In this document: in pieces, positions 1 to 8,772 of the stretch
Position numbering within the stretch: the first letter of the stretch is position 1
Layout of the letters: each line of letters starts with the position of its first letter
Assembly (NCBI GenBank): GCA_003457135.1
Contig: DMSQ01000058.1
Location: 1 to 62,514, forward strand
Direction: 5' to 3'
Length of the DNA: 62,514 nt
From: Prolixibacteraceae bacterium
Lineage (GTDB): Bacteria; Bacteroidota; Bacteroidia; Bacteroidales; Prolixibacteraceae
Notes under the pieces: model-generated
Databases searched by the model: none
Told to the model about the DNA's origin: nothing
What the model saw: the letters and a program-made list of their open reading frames with translations, nothing else
Position numbers and translations under genes: made by a program

Positions 1-536
1 GTTCCTTTTCCGATGTAATGTTTTTCAAAAGTTGTCATAATGTTGTTTTTAAGTGTTAAAAAATTCTGCATGATTAATATTCTGATGAAGGGTGGCAATG
101 AAGGAATTGGAATACCGGAACGTAGTGAGGATATGCCGAGAAAATTCATTGGCGGGATTCCTTCCATCTAAGAATAAATCTTTGTAGATATTTTATATAA
201 ACGCAACATTCCTGACACTTAAAAACAGTGCCTTCGGAAGGGATTACACAAGTTAAACTTTGATATTATTTTAGATCGTCACCAGTTGCAGGTCTTCGCT
301 TTGTGTTTGGAGAGGCATCGGAAGAAGTACCATTTGAGGCTGTGTTAATGTGGGGAATAGACCGGCAACCTACCTTGAATCAGTCCAAAGTAACAGCCAA
401 TCCACAGGATGATTGCCTGAAACAAAAATCCACCAAGAAATCAGGGAACTGGCAGAAAGTGATGATCTTTCCAGTTGAAAACACAAATCCGAAAGGCTAT
501 TCGGGGAGTAAAATTCTGGGTTCGATAACGCAAAAG
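1..536. other. Stretch without a supported gene
   Basis: I find no gene I can support here. A plus-strand frame is open from about 303 with a TTG start, but it runs straight through the terminator hairpin at 537-565 and into DNA antisense to the next gene, and its protein resembles nothing I recognise. The stretch is AT-rich at first. It lies beyond the terminator that closes the capsid-side operon, so it could be element DNA, an element/host junction or a decayed gene. The window edge prevents a decision. Confidence 0.4.
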
Positions 537-565
537 AAACGCCTCCGGCATTCCAGAGGCGTTTT
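537..565 (-). terminator. Terminator closing the capsid-side operon
   Basis: An ACGCCTC / GAGGCGT stem with a 10-base loop is followed, in the minus direction, by a T-rich stretch. It starts three bases after the stop codon of the last minus-strand gene, so it most likely ends the protease-capsid transcript. Confidence 0.75.
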
Positions 566-567
566 CG

Positions 568-798
568 TCATTTCTTCTTTTTCGATACTGCTGGTGGCTG
601 ATCCATCGGATCGGTTGCCTGAGGATAGAGTTCCTGTTTTCCAAACTCTGTTAATTCCAGATAAGGGAAACCGTTCTCGTAAAGTTCTTTGCAGATTTCA
701 ATGCCGATATTATCGGCACTGAAATCAATTTCGCCGTGGAAGGGTACTATGACCCTTCCGCGACGAAGTTTTATAAAGTTGAAGTATTTTGTCCACAT
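568..798 (-). CDS. Small phage-type protein, last gene of capsid-side operon
   Basis: This 76-residue protein has a lysine-rich C-terminal end and no membrane segment or recognised domain. It starts five bases after the stop of the preceding gene and ends directly at a terminator, which is the main support for it being real. Position downstream of capsid and protease genes suggests a small head or connector protein, but that is inference from order alone. I do not recognise its family. Confidence 0.55.
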   Translation of the reverse strand: MWTKYFNFIKLRRGRVIVPFHGEIDFSADNIGIEICKELYENGFPYLELTEFGKQELYPQATDPMDQPPAVSKKKK

Positions 799-803
799 CG
801 GGA

Positions 804-1355
804 TTAAGCTGGTAATGCTTCAGTCAGAGGAATGCTTCCGGGATAGATATACAAGTTTGCAGTCTTGTAAGTGAATTCCATTGAGATCCCTTTCCGGGCT
901 GCTGTTTCTTTTCCGGTTCCAAATCCATCCGGAGAGCCTGCATAAACGGCTGGCCGGAGCTTATCACCCATCAGATATTTTTGGCCGTCGCTATCCTGCA
1001 CCACAAAAACGAGGTTGTCGTTTTTGGCTGCATTGATAAAGCCAAATAAGGTATCTTTTAGTCCGGGATGAAAAACGGTGAGATGTGTCACAAACGATTT
1101 GCCATCCAATTCGCCAACCGGCTCGATTAGAAATTCACCGGTATCATCGGTGATGTACATTTTGAACAGCTTCTTTCGCGGTTTCATGATCAGTTCACCC
1201 GTTAACATGGCCGCAGCGGCAAGAGTAGCCGGTGCAACCGGAGCAGTCGGCCAGGTCAAAACATCGGCATGAAAACCGTAGTAAATCTCTTGAGTTAATC
1301 CACCCATGTTCTGGCCATTGGGCAAACTTTTATTGATGTCTGTAAATTCTAACAT
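804..1355 (-). CDS. Putative phage structural protein downstream of capsid
   Basis: This is a 183-residue soluble protein with alternating short beta-like segments, an Ala/Pro-rich stretch near residues 37-50 and a Gly-rich segment around residues 140-150. It has no signal peptide or membrane helix. It lies 84 bases after the capsid gene in the same direction and is followed at once by the 76-residue gene. A head decoration or tail-tube-like role would fit the order of phage morphogenesis genes, but no motif proves it. The ATG at 1355 is the first start in the frame. Confidence 0.6.
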   Translation of the reverse strand: MLEFTDINKSLPNGQNMGGLTQEIYYGFHADVLTWPTAPVAPATLAAAAMLTGELIMKPRKKLFKMYITDDTGEFLIEPVGELDGKSFVTHLTVFHPGLKDTLFGFINAAKNDNLVFVVQDSDGQKYLMGDKLRPAVYAGSPDGFGTGKETAARKGISMEFTYKTANLYIYPGSIPLTEALPA

Positions 1356-1439
1356 TTTGAGAATCCTTTTTTAAGAAAGTGATTGAAAACCACCAGCAAA
1401 AGCTGATGGTTTTATAAATTCAATTTAGACTGTTTCCGA

Positions 1440-2393
1440 TCAGATCGTTTTTGGAATGTTGGTCCAAACAGCCTGATTGATTCCAAATCCCAAACCTTCA
1501 GACCAGTCACCCAAAACAGCTACTGAACGCTTGGATTCTTCCAGCTTGAAAGTATTCTTGGTAATAGTAGCAGGCGAAATATGAAGAAAGTTTTCTGTTG
1601 GTGTGCAGAAAATATCATCGGTCTCCACCATTGAAGCCAAACCTTTTACGTTTAATGGAGTGAAATCAATATCAGTATTAATTTCTTTGTCATTTTTACG
1701 CTGATAGAAGCCCTGTGCACGTTTATCCTGAAGATATTTCTTGCACCAGTTCTGGCTCATGCAAACATCCATCTGGATTCCCTGATAAACCTCTGCAATT
1801 TGGTCGGTAAATGCTTCCACCTGGTCAAAGATGGTGTCTTTATGCAAAGTCCCAATGTTGATCAAATTGATTGTTTCGTTATCCACACCAGCCTGAAGAA
1901 GTTTTTTCAATCCGTTCATTCCGGTACCATCTGCACCGGCAACACCAGCGGCAGGTGCAGCATAAACACCTTTGTAGTATTCATTCAGTTCCATATCCTG
2001 ATCGATCTGACGGGCGTAATACACTTCAATGAGCCATTTCACGAACGGCCATTCTTTGCGGTCAACCTGTTTGGCCGTCAGGAAACCGAGCCAGGTGGCA
2101 TAGAGTTCATCAGGCATAAATTCATCGTCAATTTTAAACCGGAACTGACGAATTTCGTTCGGAATAATTTCAACGCCCCCTTTTTGTGTGAAAGCCTTCT
2201 GGAAAGGTTGTACCAGGGTTCGGAAGGTTGCATTGGCTAAACGGAAGATCGTATCATCCGTTTTGATAGGAGTAGCAAGATTGGTAATCTGGCGGCCCTG
2301 TGAAAGCAAGGAAAGGATACGCTTTTTATTTTGTCCTGCATCCTGATAATATGCTCCATACTCGGCAATAATTGATGTTGTAGTAATTGACAT
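1440..2393 (-). CDS. Major capsid-like protein
   Basis: This 317-residue protein has the size and organisation of a phage major capsid protein: an N-terminal region predicted to be helical and strand-rich, then mixed alpha/beta sequence with acidic turns, and no signal peptide or membrane span. It follows the ClpP-type prohead protease gene by 12 bases, the usual protease-then-capsid order of HK97-type phages. Assignment rests on order, length and general character; no single motif identifies the fold. If correct, the element builds its own shell. The alternative is another structural protein of the head. Confidence 0.65.
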   Translation of the reverse strand: MSITTTSIIAEYGAYYQDAGQNKKRILSLLSQGRQITNLATPIKTDDTIFRLANATFRTLVQPFQKAFTQKGGVEIIPNEIRQFRFKIDDEFMPDELYATWLGFLTAKQVDRKEWPFVKWLIEVYYARQIDQDMELNEYYKGVYAAPAAGVAGADGTGMNGLKKLLQAGVDNETINLINIGTLHKDTIFDQVEAFTDQIAEVYQGIQMDVCMSQNWCKKYLQDKRAQGFYQRKNDKEINTDIDFTPLNVKGLASMVETDDIFCTPTENFLHISPATITKNTFKLEESKRSVAVLGDWSEGLGFGINQAVWTNIPKTI

Positions 2394-2405
2394 GGCTATG
2401 AAAAA

Positions 2406-3581
2406 TTAAGAGTTTCGGTCTACGTGTTTGTTGTGTTCGAGATTGTTAATCACATCCCATTCTACTCCGTCAGAAACCGGATCGCCTTTGCTCATGTTTC
2501 CGGCAGGCTGGGTAGCGGGTTTTTTAGAGAGAAGCGCACGAATGGCCAGAACTTTAGCTTCCGGCGTTTCTGCACTGGCAATGGTTGCATCAATGGCATT
2601 AAACGGATCCATGGCATTCAGAAGGTTGGTGTTGGCAGTGTCACGATCCGCAATAGCTGCATCACGGGCAGAATTGGCAGTGTCGCGTTCTTCAATAATT
2701 TGCTGATCCATGGCCAGCCTGTTTTCAATGGCTTCAAGCTGAGTTTCATTGAGAAACACGCCATCGTCGGTTGATTCCAGATTCTCCACGGTCAACACTT
2801 TATTGACATTTAAGAATTGTGTTTTCATTTCGGCTTTATTTTTAGGTGTAACTTCTTTTTGTTTGTTGGTAATCCGATTCCAAATACGGTCAAACAGGGC
2901 TTCGACATGCTCAGCCACCGTTGCTTCGGCTTCGACCCCGAGTTCTCGGGGCTCAGCCAGCGGAGCATTGAATGCCATTTTTCTTGGAGGATCCGGATAT
3001 CCACTGGAGTTGATCATGGCCACCATCTGTAGGTTTTCGAGGTAGTTGACAGCTACTTCCGGAACAAATACTTCATCGACAAATCCCCAGTTCTTGGCTT
3101 CCTCTGCCGTCAACCAGGTTTGTTGTTTCATCAGATTAATGATTTCATCCAGGGTTTTGCCAGTCTTTTTGACATACATCTTTGCCAACTGGAGGGTGAC
3201 TTTAGCCAGCTGCTGTTTCTGTGTTTCGAGCTTGGCAATCAGGGCATCTATTTCGTCCTCGTTCATGCTGCCCCATTCATCCACCCAGTTCATGGCTTTG
3301 TGAATCAGGTAAAATGAATTCTCATTCATCCGGACTGTTTTTGCGCCCAGGGAAATCAGTGTTGCCGAACTGGCGACAAAAGCCGAAAGCTCGGCAGTTA
3401 CATTGCTATGCTCGATGAACTGGTCATAAATGTTCAGAGCATCATCAACCGATCCACCCAAGCTCGAAATCTTGATGAGAACCGGATTCTTGGATTGTCC
3501 GGACAATTCATTTCGTATGAATTGTTTGGAAAAGGAATACTGGCCAATTGGACCATCAATCACTATTGTCTTTGTTGCCAT
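2406..3581 (-). CDS. ClpP-type prohead protease with scaffold-like C-terminal region
   Basis: The first 190 residues form a ClpP/S49-type serine protease. There is an SLGGSVDDALNIYD segment near residues 40-53, a nucleophile motif AFVASSATLISLGA with Ser71 or Ser72, and a catalytic His94 in SFYLIHKAMN. The remaining roughly 200 residues are charged and coiled-coil-like, with a repeated RDTAN/RDAAIADRDTAN phrase near residues 300-325 and a Pro/Gly-rich end. This matches protease-scaffold fusions, in which the protease matures the prohead and the tail acts as internal scaffold. I chose the ATG at 3581 over a TTG seven codons upstream. The capsid gene follows immediately. Confidence 0.8.
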   Translation of the reverse strand: MATKTIVIDGPIGQYSFSKQFIRNELSGQSKNPVLIKISSLGGSVDDALNIYDQFIEHSNVTAELSAFVASSATLISLGAKTVRMNENSFYLIHKAMNWVDEWGSMNEDEIDALIAKLETQKQQLAKVTLQLAKMYVKKTGKTLDEIINLMKQQTWLTAEEAKNWGFVDEVFVPEVAVNYLENLQMVAMINSSGYPDPPRKMAFNAPLAEPRELGVEAEATVAEHVEALFDRIWNRITNKQKEVTPKNKAEMKTQFLNVNKVLTVENLESTDDGVFLNETQLEAIENRLAMDQQIIEERDTANSARDAAIADRDTANTNLLNAMDPFNAIDATIASAETPEAKVLAIRALLSKKPATQPAGNMSKGDPVSDGVEWDVINNLEHNKHVDRNS

Positions 3582-3815
3582 TGCTTGCTTTATTTTCAGC
3601 AAGTTTAGGGCATAAAAAAGGTGGTCTAAAGGACATCGGCTATAGTAAAAAGCAGAAATTGGTTAGACTATGAACCAATGATAACTATTTCAAAAGATTG
3701 CATTACTTAACAAAAAATCTAAATTTACCTGACCAAAAGAATAGGACCATTTGCAGGGCACTAAAAAATCACAGCTTGCCTTATTTGAAATTGAACACGT
3801 TTAAATAGGAATACA

Positions 3816-4064
3816 ATGAAAGTAGTAAATTTTGATCCCCGAAAGATAGACGTTATTGAGCGTGCCGCTCATGAGGCTTATTATTCGATAAAGCCTAAAG
3901 GCCCGGAGGTTTTACTGGTTAATACGCAGGACTGGCAAATAATTAAGGATGAGATTATAAATGTTACCGGTGTGCCAATGACAACCGGCTCAAAGAACAA
4001 GATCTTTGGTTTAAGGATAATTCCGTCAGACGCAATTGATCAGAGTACTTTTGAAATTTATTAA
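3816..4064 (+). CDS. Small inverted gene between phage modules (moron-like)
   Basis: This 82-residue soluble protein has no signal peptide or membrane helix. It is mixed alpha/beta with a WQIIKDEI helix followed by a hydrophobic LLV and LRIIP strand. It lies on the plus strand between minus-strand phage genes and has its own downstream terminator, so it is an independent transcription unit. Such inserted single genes in prophages are called morons and often act on the host or on other phages. Function here is unknown, and I found no family match. Confidence 0.65.
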   Translation: MKVVNFDPRKIDVIERAAHEAYYSIKPKGPEVLLVNTQDWQIIKDEIINVTGVPMTTGSKNKIFGLRIIPSDAIDQSTFEIY

Positions 4065-4093
4065 CTCGTAAAATAGAATGGATTTATAAAATA

Positions 4094-4133
4094 TTAAAGC
4101 CAGATCGCACAACGGTCTGGCTTTAACTTTTTA
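4094..4133 (+). terminator. Terminator of the inverted small gene
   Basis: A perfect 11-bp stem (TTAAAGCCAGA / TCTGGCTTTAA) with an 11-base loop is followed by ACTTTTT. It lies 30 bases after the small plus-strand gene. The stem is flanked by A and T runs, so weak activity in the minus direction is also possible. Confidence 0.8.
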
Positions 4134-4219
4134 ACTCATGACTGTCCATCACTCCTTTAGAATACATTTTTCACTGTATACCTCGTTTATTTGACTCAAG
4201 TCGAAGCATTTAATTTCCT

Positions 4220-4678
4220 TTACTCGGCGAATGGATCGGAAATAAATTTAGCTTTCGTTTTTTGAGTTCCATAAAAGGAAATGGAATGACCGTTACGATC
4301 CTGTGTATCCATTCCGGTATCCAGATCGAAAGAAACGCGAAGGGGAATTTCGGGAGTACCGGCAACTTTGAACTGCTCGTTCTGATCCAGGAAAATGACC
4401 ACCCATTTACGGCCGCTCATACTATTAATAATGGACTGAACTTCCGGAGAGTCTTTCGGGATAAAGGCATTGATTTCATTTTTATACCCAAGTCCATATT
4501 TTTCCTGAGATTCTTTTTCGGTAAAAGAGATGCTTCCCGGCGAGCAATACATTTCAATGATATTTGCCGTGGATTTAAAATTGGCGGTATTAAAGCCGAT
4601 GGTAATGTCACTCGGAGGCACCGCCCAAATGGACAAAAGTCCACCAAGGTTATCGGATGGTTTATTCAGGTGTTTCAT
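4220..4678 (-). CDS. Unknown phage-type protein
   Basis: This 152-residue protein has no signal peptide. Its C-terminal third is beta-rich with Trp and Phe (GRKWVVIFLDQNEQFKV and a HSISFYG segment), of the kind seen in beta-sandwich or tube-like virion proteins. It overlaps the end of the preceding gene by 17 bases, so the two are cotranscribed and probably translationally coupled. A structural role is plausible from the neighbourhood only. Confidence 0.6.
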   Translation of the reverse strand: MKHLNKPSDNLGGLLSIWAVPPSDITIGFNTANFKSTANIIEMYCSPGSISFTEKESQEKYGLGYKNEINAFIPKDSPEVQSIINSMSGRKWVVIFLDQNEQFKVAGTPEIPLRVSFDLDTGMDTQDRNGHSISFYGTQKTKAKFISDPFAE

Positions 4679-5225
4679 ACTCGGTTTTTGCTTTTTTACT
4701 AATTGTCCCTAATTCATACAGATTGTGCAAAACTATTTTTTCAATTTTATTGAAAATCTCATTATTGAAGTCAAGTGGATCTTTCATTCCATTGCGGTAG
4801 AAGTCCTTTTTGATGGTTTCAAATTGCCAGGAATTTTCATCAAACTGAAACCGCTCCTGAAACTTATTGATGCTGATATATGGCGGAATCCCCAGAGCCA
4901 CATACACTCCAACGAATGAACGCATCAGGCATTTGGCCTTGTCTTCGAAACGTTTGCCGAATGCAACGATATCTGTACGGGTCAATTCCCACCCAAAACG
5001 ATAAAAATCGTGCTGCGAAATTAGTATTTCAGCTTTCTGGGTATATGAAAAAATTTGATCGGGATATTGCTTATCGCGATAGGTGCTGGGTCTTCTCAGC
5101 AGATTAAGAAAAAACCGATTAATTTCCGGATCGGTGGTGAAATCTGCCGGATCACCGTAATTAATGGAAAGAAACCGTTTAACGTAAGGCTTGACAGGGA
5201 TGGTAACAACAAATTTTTCAGGCAT
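4662..5225 (-). CDS. Unknown phage/element protein
   Basis: This 187-residue protein starts with MPEKFVVTIPVKPYVKRFL and is rich in aromatic and basic residues through the centre (YRDKQYPDQIF, FYRFGWELTR), with a charged helical C-terminal end. The frame stays open 20 codons further upstream, but the ATG at 5225 gives a compact protein with a strand-like start, so I prefer it. It is the first gene after the iteron-like array and overlaps the next gene by 17 bases. A DNA-linked role is possible from that position but not shown by any motif. Confidence 0.6.
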   Translation of the reverse strand: MPEKFVVTIPVKPYVKRFLSINYGDPADFTTDPEINRFFLNLLRRPSTYRDKQYPDQIFSYTQKAEILISQHDFYRFGWELTRTDIVAFGKRFEDKAKCLMRSFVGVYVALGIPPYISINKFQERFQFDENSWQFETIKKDFYRNGMKDPLDFNNEIFNKIEKIVLHNLYELGTISKKAKTEYETPE

Positions 5226-5396
5226 AAAAAATCGGGTAAAATGGTTTGACACATTTCCCCGAACAGATGATACGAAGATAGCCAATTTTAATTACTGGCA
5301 TTTCATTTAGAAGTATGTTATTCCGGAAAAACTGATTCTTTTGAACTGCCTTTTTACGTTCGGAGCATGTTTCCTGATGACGTATGCAAAAAAAAC

Positions 5397-5623
5397 GTTA
5401 CAATTGTTACAGTCGTTTTAAAGCTCTATAAAAATCTGTATAACTGATAGATAAGTCTGTAACATTGTGTTTTTTTGTTTGTTACATTTTTTACAAAAGT
5501 TACAAATCTTTGCTTTTTGTAACTTTTGTAACAATAGAATTTCTTAAAAAAAATATTTGTTACACTATAACTAATTGTATTACTGTATTTTAAATGAAAC
5601 GTAACAATTGTAACAATTGTAAC
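5397..5623. repeat. Iteron-like array of GTAAC/GTTAC repeats
   Basis: Eleven copies of GTAAC or its inverse GTTAC lie within 227 bases, in both orientations. Three copies of the 9-mer GTAACAATT start at 5601, 5610 and 5619 in exact tandem (the last partly degenerate). Pairs at 5397/5406 and 5519/5528 keep the same 9-bp spacing. The surrounding DNA is very AT-rich. The array fills the 405-base gap between the helicase/primase gene and the next gene, the usual place for an iteron-type replication origin. An operator for a repressor is the main alternative. Confidence 0.6.
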
Positions 5624-5630
5624 GCATTTT

Positions 5631-7676
5631 TCAGGAATTTATCTTTTCGGGGTCAAGGTTTCTTTTTTTTATTAGCGGGAACAATCCTTTGTACTCACTT
5701 TCGGTCATCCAGTCTTTCGCGTAAAAGGTACAGCATCGCCCAATCCGCTTAAATTCTTCGGTGTCTCCGTCAGATTTAATATTGAAATAAGCATACCGGG
5801 TTATTTTGCCCGGATTGATATTGTATATAGCAGATAAAATTTCCTTGACTTTTGATTTTGAAAATTTGGACTCAGAATATTTATTTAGTTCCTGCATGAT
5901 GTCGGTTAAAGTGTAATTGAGCTCAATTTCCCCTAAGGTTAAGAAATTGTCATTCAGCCATTCTTCCAGTTCCTTTTCCAGGAGTGATTTGGTATTGTCC
6001 ATCACCATTTGCAAGGCCTCGGTGATGTATACTTCATCTGGGAACCAGAATCGGGTAGTTTTTACCGGGTAATGCAAACATCGGTTTTGAAGAAAGTTCA
6101 AAAAAGCGGGAACTTCCTTTCGCATCTTATCCAGCATGTCGGGATCATCTTTCAGGCCTTGTGCCCTGAAAGAGGGTACTTTAAGTACAGCAAATCGGTT
6201 TTCACCAGAGTCGATCTGCATAAAGTTACGCTCATCATTCGAACAAAAAATCAGATGTGTAAAATTCTCTATTACTTCAGCATTTGAACCTTTGCCTTCC
6301 AGCCACATCACTTTTCCTGTTGCCATATTCTTAATCATTTCCTTGGTGGTCTTATCGTGCAGTGGAATATGACCTTCATCAATAGCCACAAGAAGTTTCC
6401 CGGCAAAATGGCTGGTAAACTTCGGATTGAAACGCTGATTGTCGAGAATGGCCATGTTGGCTCCATAAATCAGTTTCAGAAAATCTAAGAAGGTGCTTTT
6501 GCCCGTGTTCCGTTCTGAACTCACCAGTGCCAGGATTGGAAGCCGCTGGCGCGGATTCTGATACGATAACTGAATATAGTCCAGCCCAAACTGGTAAAGA
6601 ACTTCTCCATCAACATTACAAGCTGTAAAAATGTGTTTCAAAAACCTTTCGATTGTTGGCCACTCACCGGCCACCGGCTCCCAATCTACCGGATGATAGA
6701 TATTGAACAGGCTGCTTACAATACCTTTGTGATTGGTAGTAACTACCCGCTGGTATTCTCCGGAGTTGTTGGGTTTGTTTACAAATGAATCGTAGCGCGG
6801 GATCTGCTTGATAAAATCTTTCCCATAGTCACGGGCGATTTCACCAATTGACCAAGGTTTTAGCACTTCTTCGTACTGGTCATGTGCATTGTTGATCATG
6901 ATGCGTTTATAATAATAAGGGCCAACACGCAAAAAAAGTTTCGTATCGGTGTATTTGATCTTTTCCAGCTTATCTCCATCATGGCACCAGCACACCGATC
7001 TGAAAACAAATTCGTGTTGTTTCAAAAGGTCTGCATGGTAACTGTAAAAGGTAAAGGCATCATTCAAACGGAAATGGGAAAATAGTCTGTTCGGACTATT
7101 CTCTGTGAGGTTGATGCAATCGAAAAACGAATTTTCCTGTGATTTGAAGTTCTGAAGATGGATAAAAGTGCGGTCGGGATGTTTCTTCTCCAAATCATCA
7201 AGGGTGATTACCTGTTCGAAGTGGAACTGATGCTTGATGTTTGCCCAGATCAGGGTGATGTCCCGGTCGAAGGCATTGAGCAGATCCTTGAACTTTTTAA
7301 CCGCGAAAAATATGCTAAACAGTGGCCAGGCCAAGTCTTTATCGCTGTCATGGGAAAATCCGGGATCGAGCACGTCGGAGTTATACACCAACACAACGGT
7401 GGTTACTTTTTTTTCCTGAAGCAGCTGAGTAAAATCAGGGTGTAAAACCTTTAGGTTTTCGCTGTACTGGTTGGTGATTCCATTGTAAGCAACAAATGGA
7501 ATACCGGCTTTTAGAGCAGAATCGGCTGTAAATGGCAGATCGGTAACGAAAAGGGATGCAATCGATTTTTGATTGCTGGTTGACTTTGGGATATGGATTA
7601 ATTCATCGCTTGAAATCTTATCTGTCAGTTGATGATTTAATTTCAGTGGTTTATAGGATAGTTCGGTTGTGTTCAT
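5631..7676 (-). CDS. SF3-type helicase/primase-like replication protein
   Basis: This 681-residue protein has the superfamily 3 (D5-like/DUF5906) ATPase in its middle. Walker A is ERNTGKSTFLDFLKL at about residue 390, Walker B is GKLLVAIDEGHI about 40 residues later, and the sensor region reads THLIFCSNDERNF. The N-terminal 300 residues hold the space where a primase-like domain usually sits, but I see no clear primase motif. The C-terminal 130 residues look like a winged-helix region. Such proteins unwind DNA at the origin of phages and satellites. The gene ends the replication operon and is followed directly by the iteron-like array. Confidence 0.85.
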   Translation of the reverse strand: MNTTELSYKPLKLNHQLTDKISSDELIHIPKSTSNQKSIASLFVTDLPFTADSALKAGIPFVAYNGITNQYSENLKVLHPDFTQLLQEKKVTTVVLVYNSDVLDPGFSHDSDKDLAWPLFSIFFAVKKFKDLLNAFDRDITLIWANIKHQFHFEQVITLDDLEKKHPDRTFIHLQNFKSQENSFFDCINLTENSPNRLFSHFRLNDAFTFYSYHADLLKQHEFVFRSVCWCHDGDKLEKIKYTDTKLFLRVGPYYYKRIMINNAHDQYEEVLKPWSIGEIARDYGKDFIKQIPRYDSFVNKPNNSGEYQRVVTTNHKGIVSSLFNIYHPVDWEPVAGEWPTIERFLKHIFTACNVDGEVLYQFGLDYIQLSYQNPRQRLPILALVSSERNTGKSTFLDFLKLIYGANMAILDNQRFNPKFTSHFAGKLLVAIDEGHIPLHDKTTKEMIKNMATGKVMWLEGKGSNAEVIENFTHLIFCSNDERNFMQIDSGENRFAVLKVPSFRAQGLKDDPDMLDKMRKEVPAFLNFLQNRCLHYPVKTTRFWFPDEVYITEALQMVMDNTKSLLEKELEEWLNDNFLTLGEIELNYTLTDIMQELNKYSESKFSKSKVKEILSAIYNINPGKITRYAYFNIKSDGDTEEFKRIGRCCTFYAKDWMTESEYKGLFPLIKKRNLDPEKINS

Positions 7677-8251
7677 TAAAGTTGGCGTTTAGCTTGTTCC
7701 TGAATATACAGGCCAATAGCCTGCCGGTTCTTGATTTTGTTGATCGCGACCGTATCGCTCATGCGGGGCAGATCTTGTTTGAATTTTTCTCCATGGCTCA
7801 TTGAGATATCAGCAGCAGTCCGGGCTCGTTCACAAGAATATTGTTCGAACCATGAGAGAACTTTCATCCCATCGATTTCGGCAAAGAGTTGTCCGAATTC
7901 TCCTTTTTTAATCTTCCGGAATACCAGGTTAATATCGGCAAGGTTTAAATACGGGTATTCCTGAACAATGATGGTGGCAGTTTCTTCAATCTGTTCAGGC
8001 GACATTTTTCGCAGTGCATTGACAAAATCGTTCAGATTGACGATCCAGACGGATACATAAGCAATCTGAAAATCTTCGGAATATTCCCTTCGGATACTGG
8101 CAAGGGTTGGAGCTGAACTGCTGATAGCTAGTGCCGGAGAATTCTCGCGAGCAAACGCCCGAAGACATTTGGCCGGAGCAAACTCAGCCAGAAAGCTTTG
8201 CTTTGTCGCCGGAAGATTTGATTTAAATTGATATTTTACGATTTCATTCAT
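7676..8251 (-). CDS. Unknown replication-operon protein
   Basis: This 191-residue soluble protein has a predicted helical C-terminal end (KNRQAIGLYIQEQAKRQL) and a central segment around residues 85-125 (MSPEQIEETATIIVQEYPYLNLADINLVFRKIK, split here for length) that resembles proteins conserved in Bacteroidota prophages (DUF6633-like, from memory). Its stop codon shares one base with the start of the helicase gene, so the two are translationally coupled. A replication-accessory role such as helicase loading is an inference from the operon. Confidence 0.65.
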   Translation of the reverse strand: MNEIVKYQFKSNLPATKQSFLAEFAPAKCLRAFARENSPALAISSSAPTLASIRREYSEDFQIAYVSVWIVNLNDFVNALRKMSPEQIEETATIIVQEYPYLNLADINLVFRKIKKGEFGQLFAEIDGMKVLSWFEQYSCERARTAADISMSHGEKFKQDLPRMSDTVAINKIKNRQAIGLYIQEQAKRQL

Positions 8252-8253
8252 GA

Positions 8254-8721
8254 TTATTCTGCTCCTAAACGATTCATTAATTGTTGTTTATAGTCAATTT
8301 GCCGCTGATCAACTAATTTCTTAGTTATATCTTTTTGATCTTTAAGTTCAAAGAAGCCTTTCCATCCTTTTTTGATCGACTGATGGATGATCTCAATCGC
8401 TTTTTCCATGTCTCCACCTGAAAGATCAACCAGATCTTTCAGTGCTCCCTGTTCACCGATTTGTTTGTAGGCAAACTGAAACTGTTCTTTTTTAAAGTTG
8501 GTCCACAGTTTCCAGGCTTGGGCAAACCGATCATCTTCCCAGGGAAGTTCAACCTTACTGTTTCCATCAAGCTGATTGCGGATCCAGGAGTGGAAATTGA
8601 CCAGAATCTTTTGTGAATGGTCGAACCTACCTGCTTGACGATCGGTTATTTTTCCTTCTCCGGCCAATTCCTGAAACAGTTCCTGAAGCTGGCCAACGGC
8701 TTTAACGTATTGTGGGATCAT
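8254..8721 (-). CDS. Unknown replication-operon protein, possible initiator/loader
   Basis: This 155-residue protein is helical and has a segment near residues 85-125 with an F/W-rich pattern (GGDMEKAIEIIHQSIKKGWK, then GFFEL). It resembles the C-terminal region of DnaD-like or replisome-organiser proteins, where a tryptophan-glycine turn contacts DNA. It ends two bases before the next gene. The similarity is a visual impression, not a demonstrated match, and the gene may simply be an operon-specific protein. Confidence 0.6.
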   Translation of the reverse strand: MIPQYVKAVGQLQELFQELAGEGKITDRQAGRFDHSQKILVNFHSWIRNQLDGNSKVELPWEDDRFAQAWKLWTNFKKEQFQFAYKQIGEQGALKDLVDLSGGDMEKAIEIIHQSIKKGWKGFFELKDQKDITKKLVDQRQIDYKQQLMNRLGAE

Positions 8722-8772
8722 AAATTAGTTCAAAATTTAAAGTTCAAAGCTGAAGAGCTGTTTTGATTGATC

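Noticed and set aside
303..722. Plus-strand open frame of 139 codons
   Set aside because: It starts with TTG, crosses the terminator hairpin at 537-565 and is antisense to the minus-strand gene after it; protein has no recognised features.
5397..5623. CRISPR-like reading of the GTAAC repeat array
   Set aside because: Units are 5-9 bases, in both orientations, without constant spacers of 25-45 bases; no cas genes nearby.
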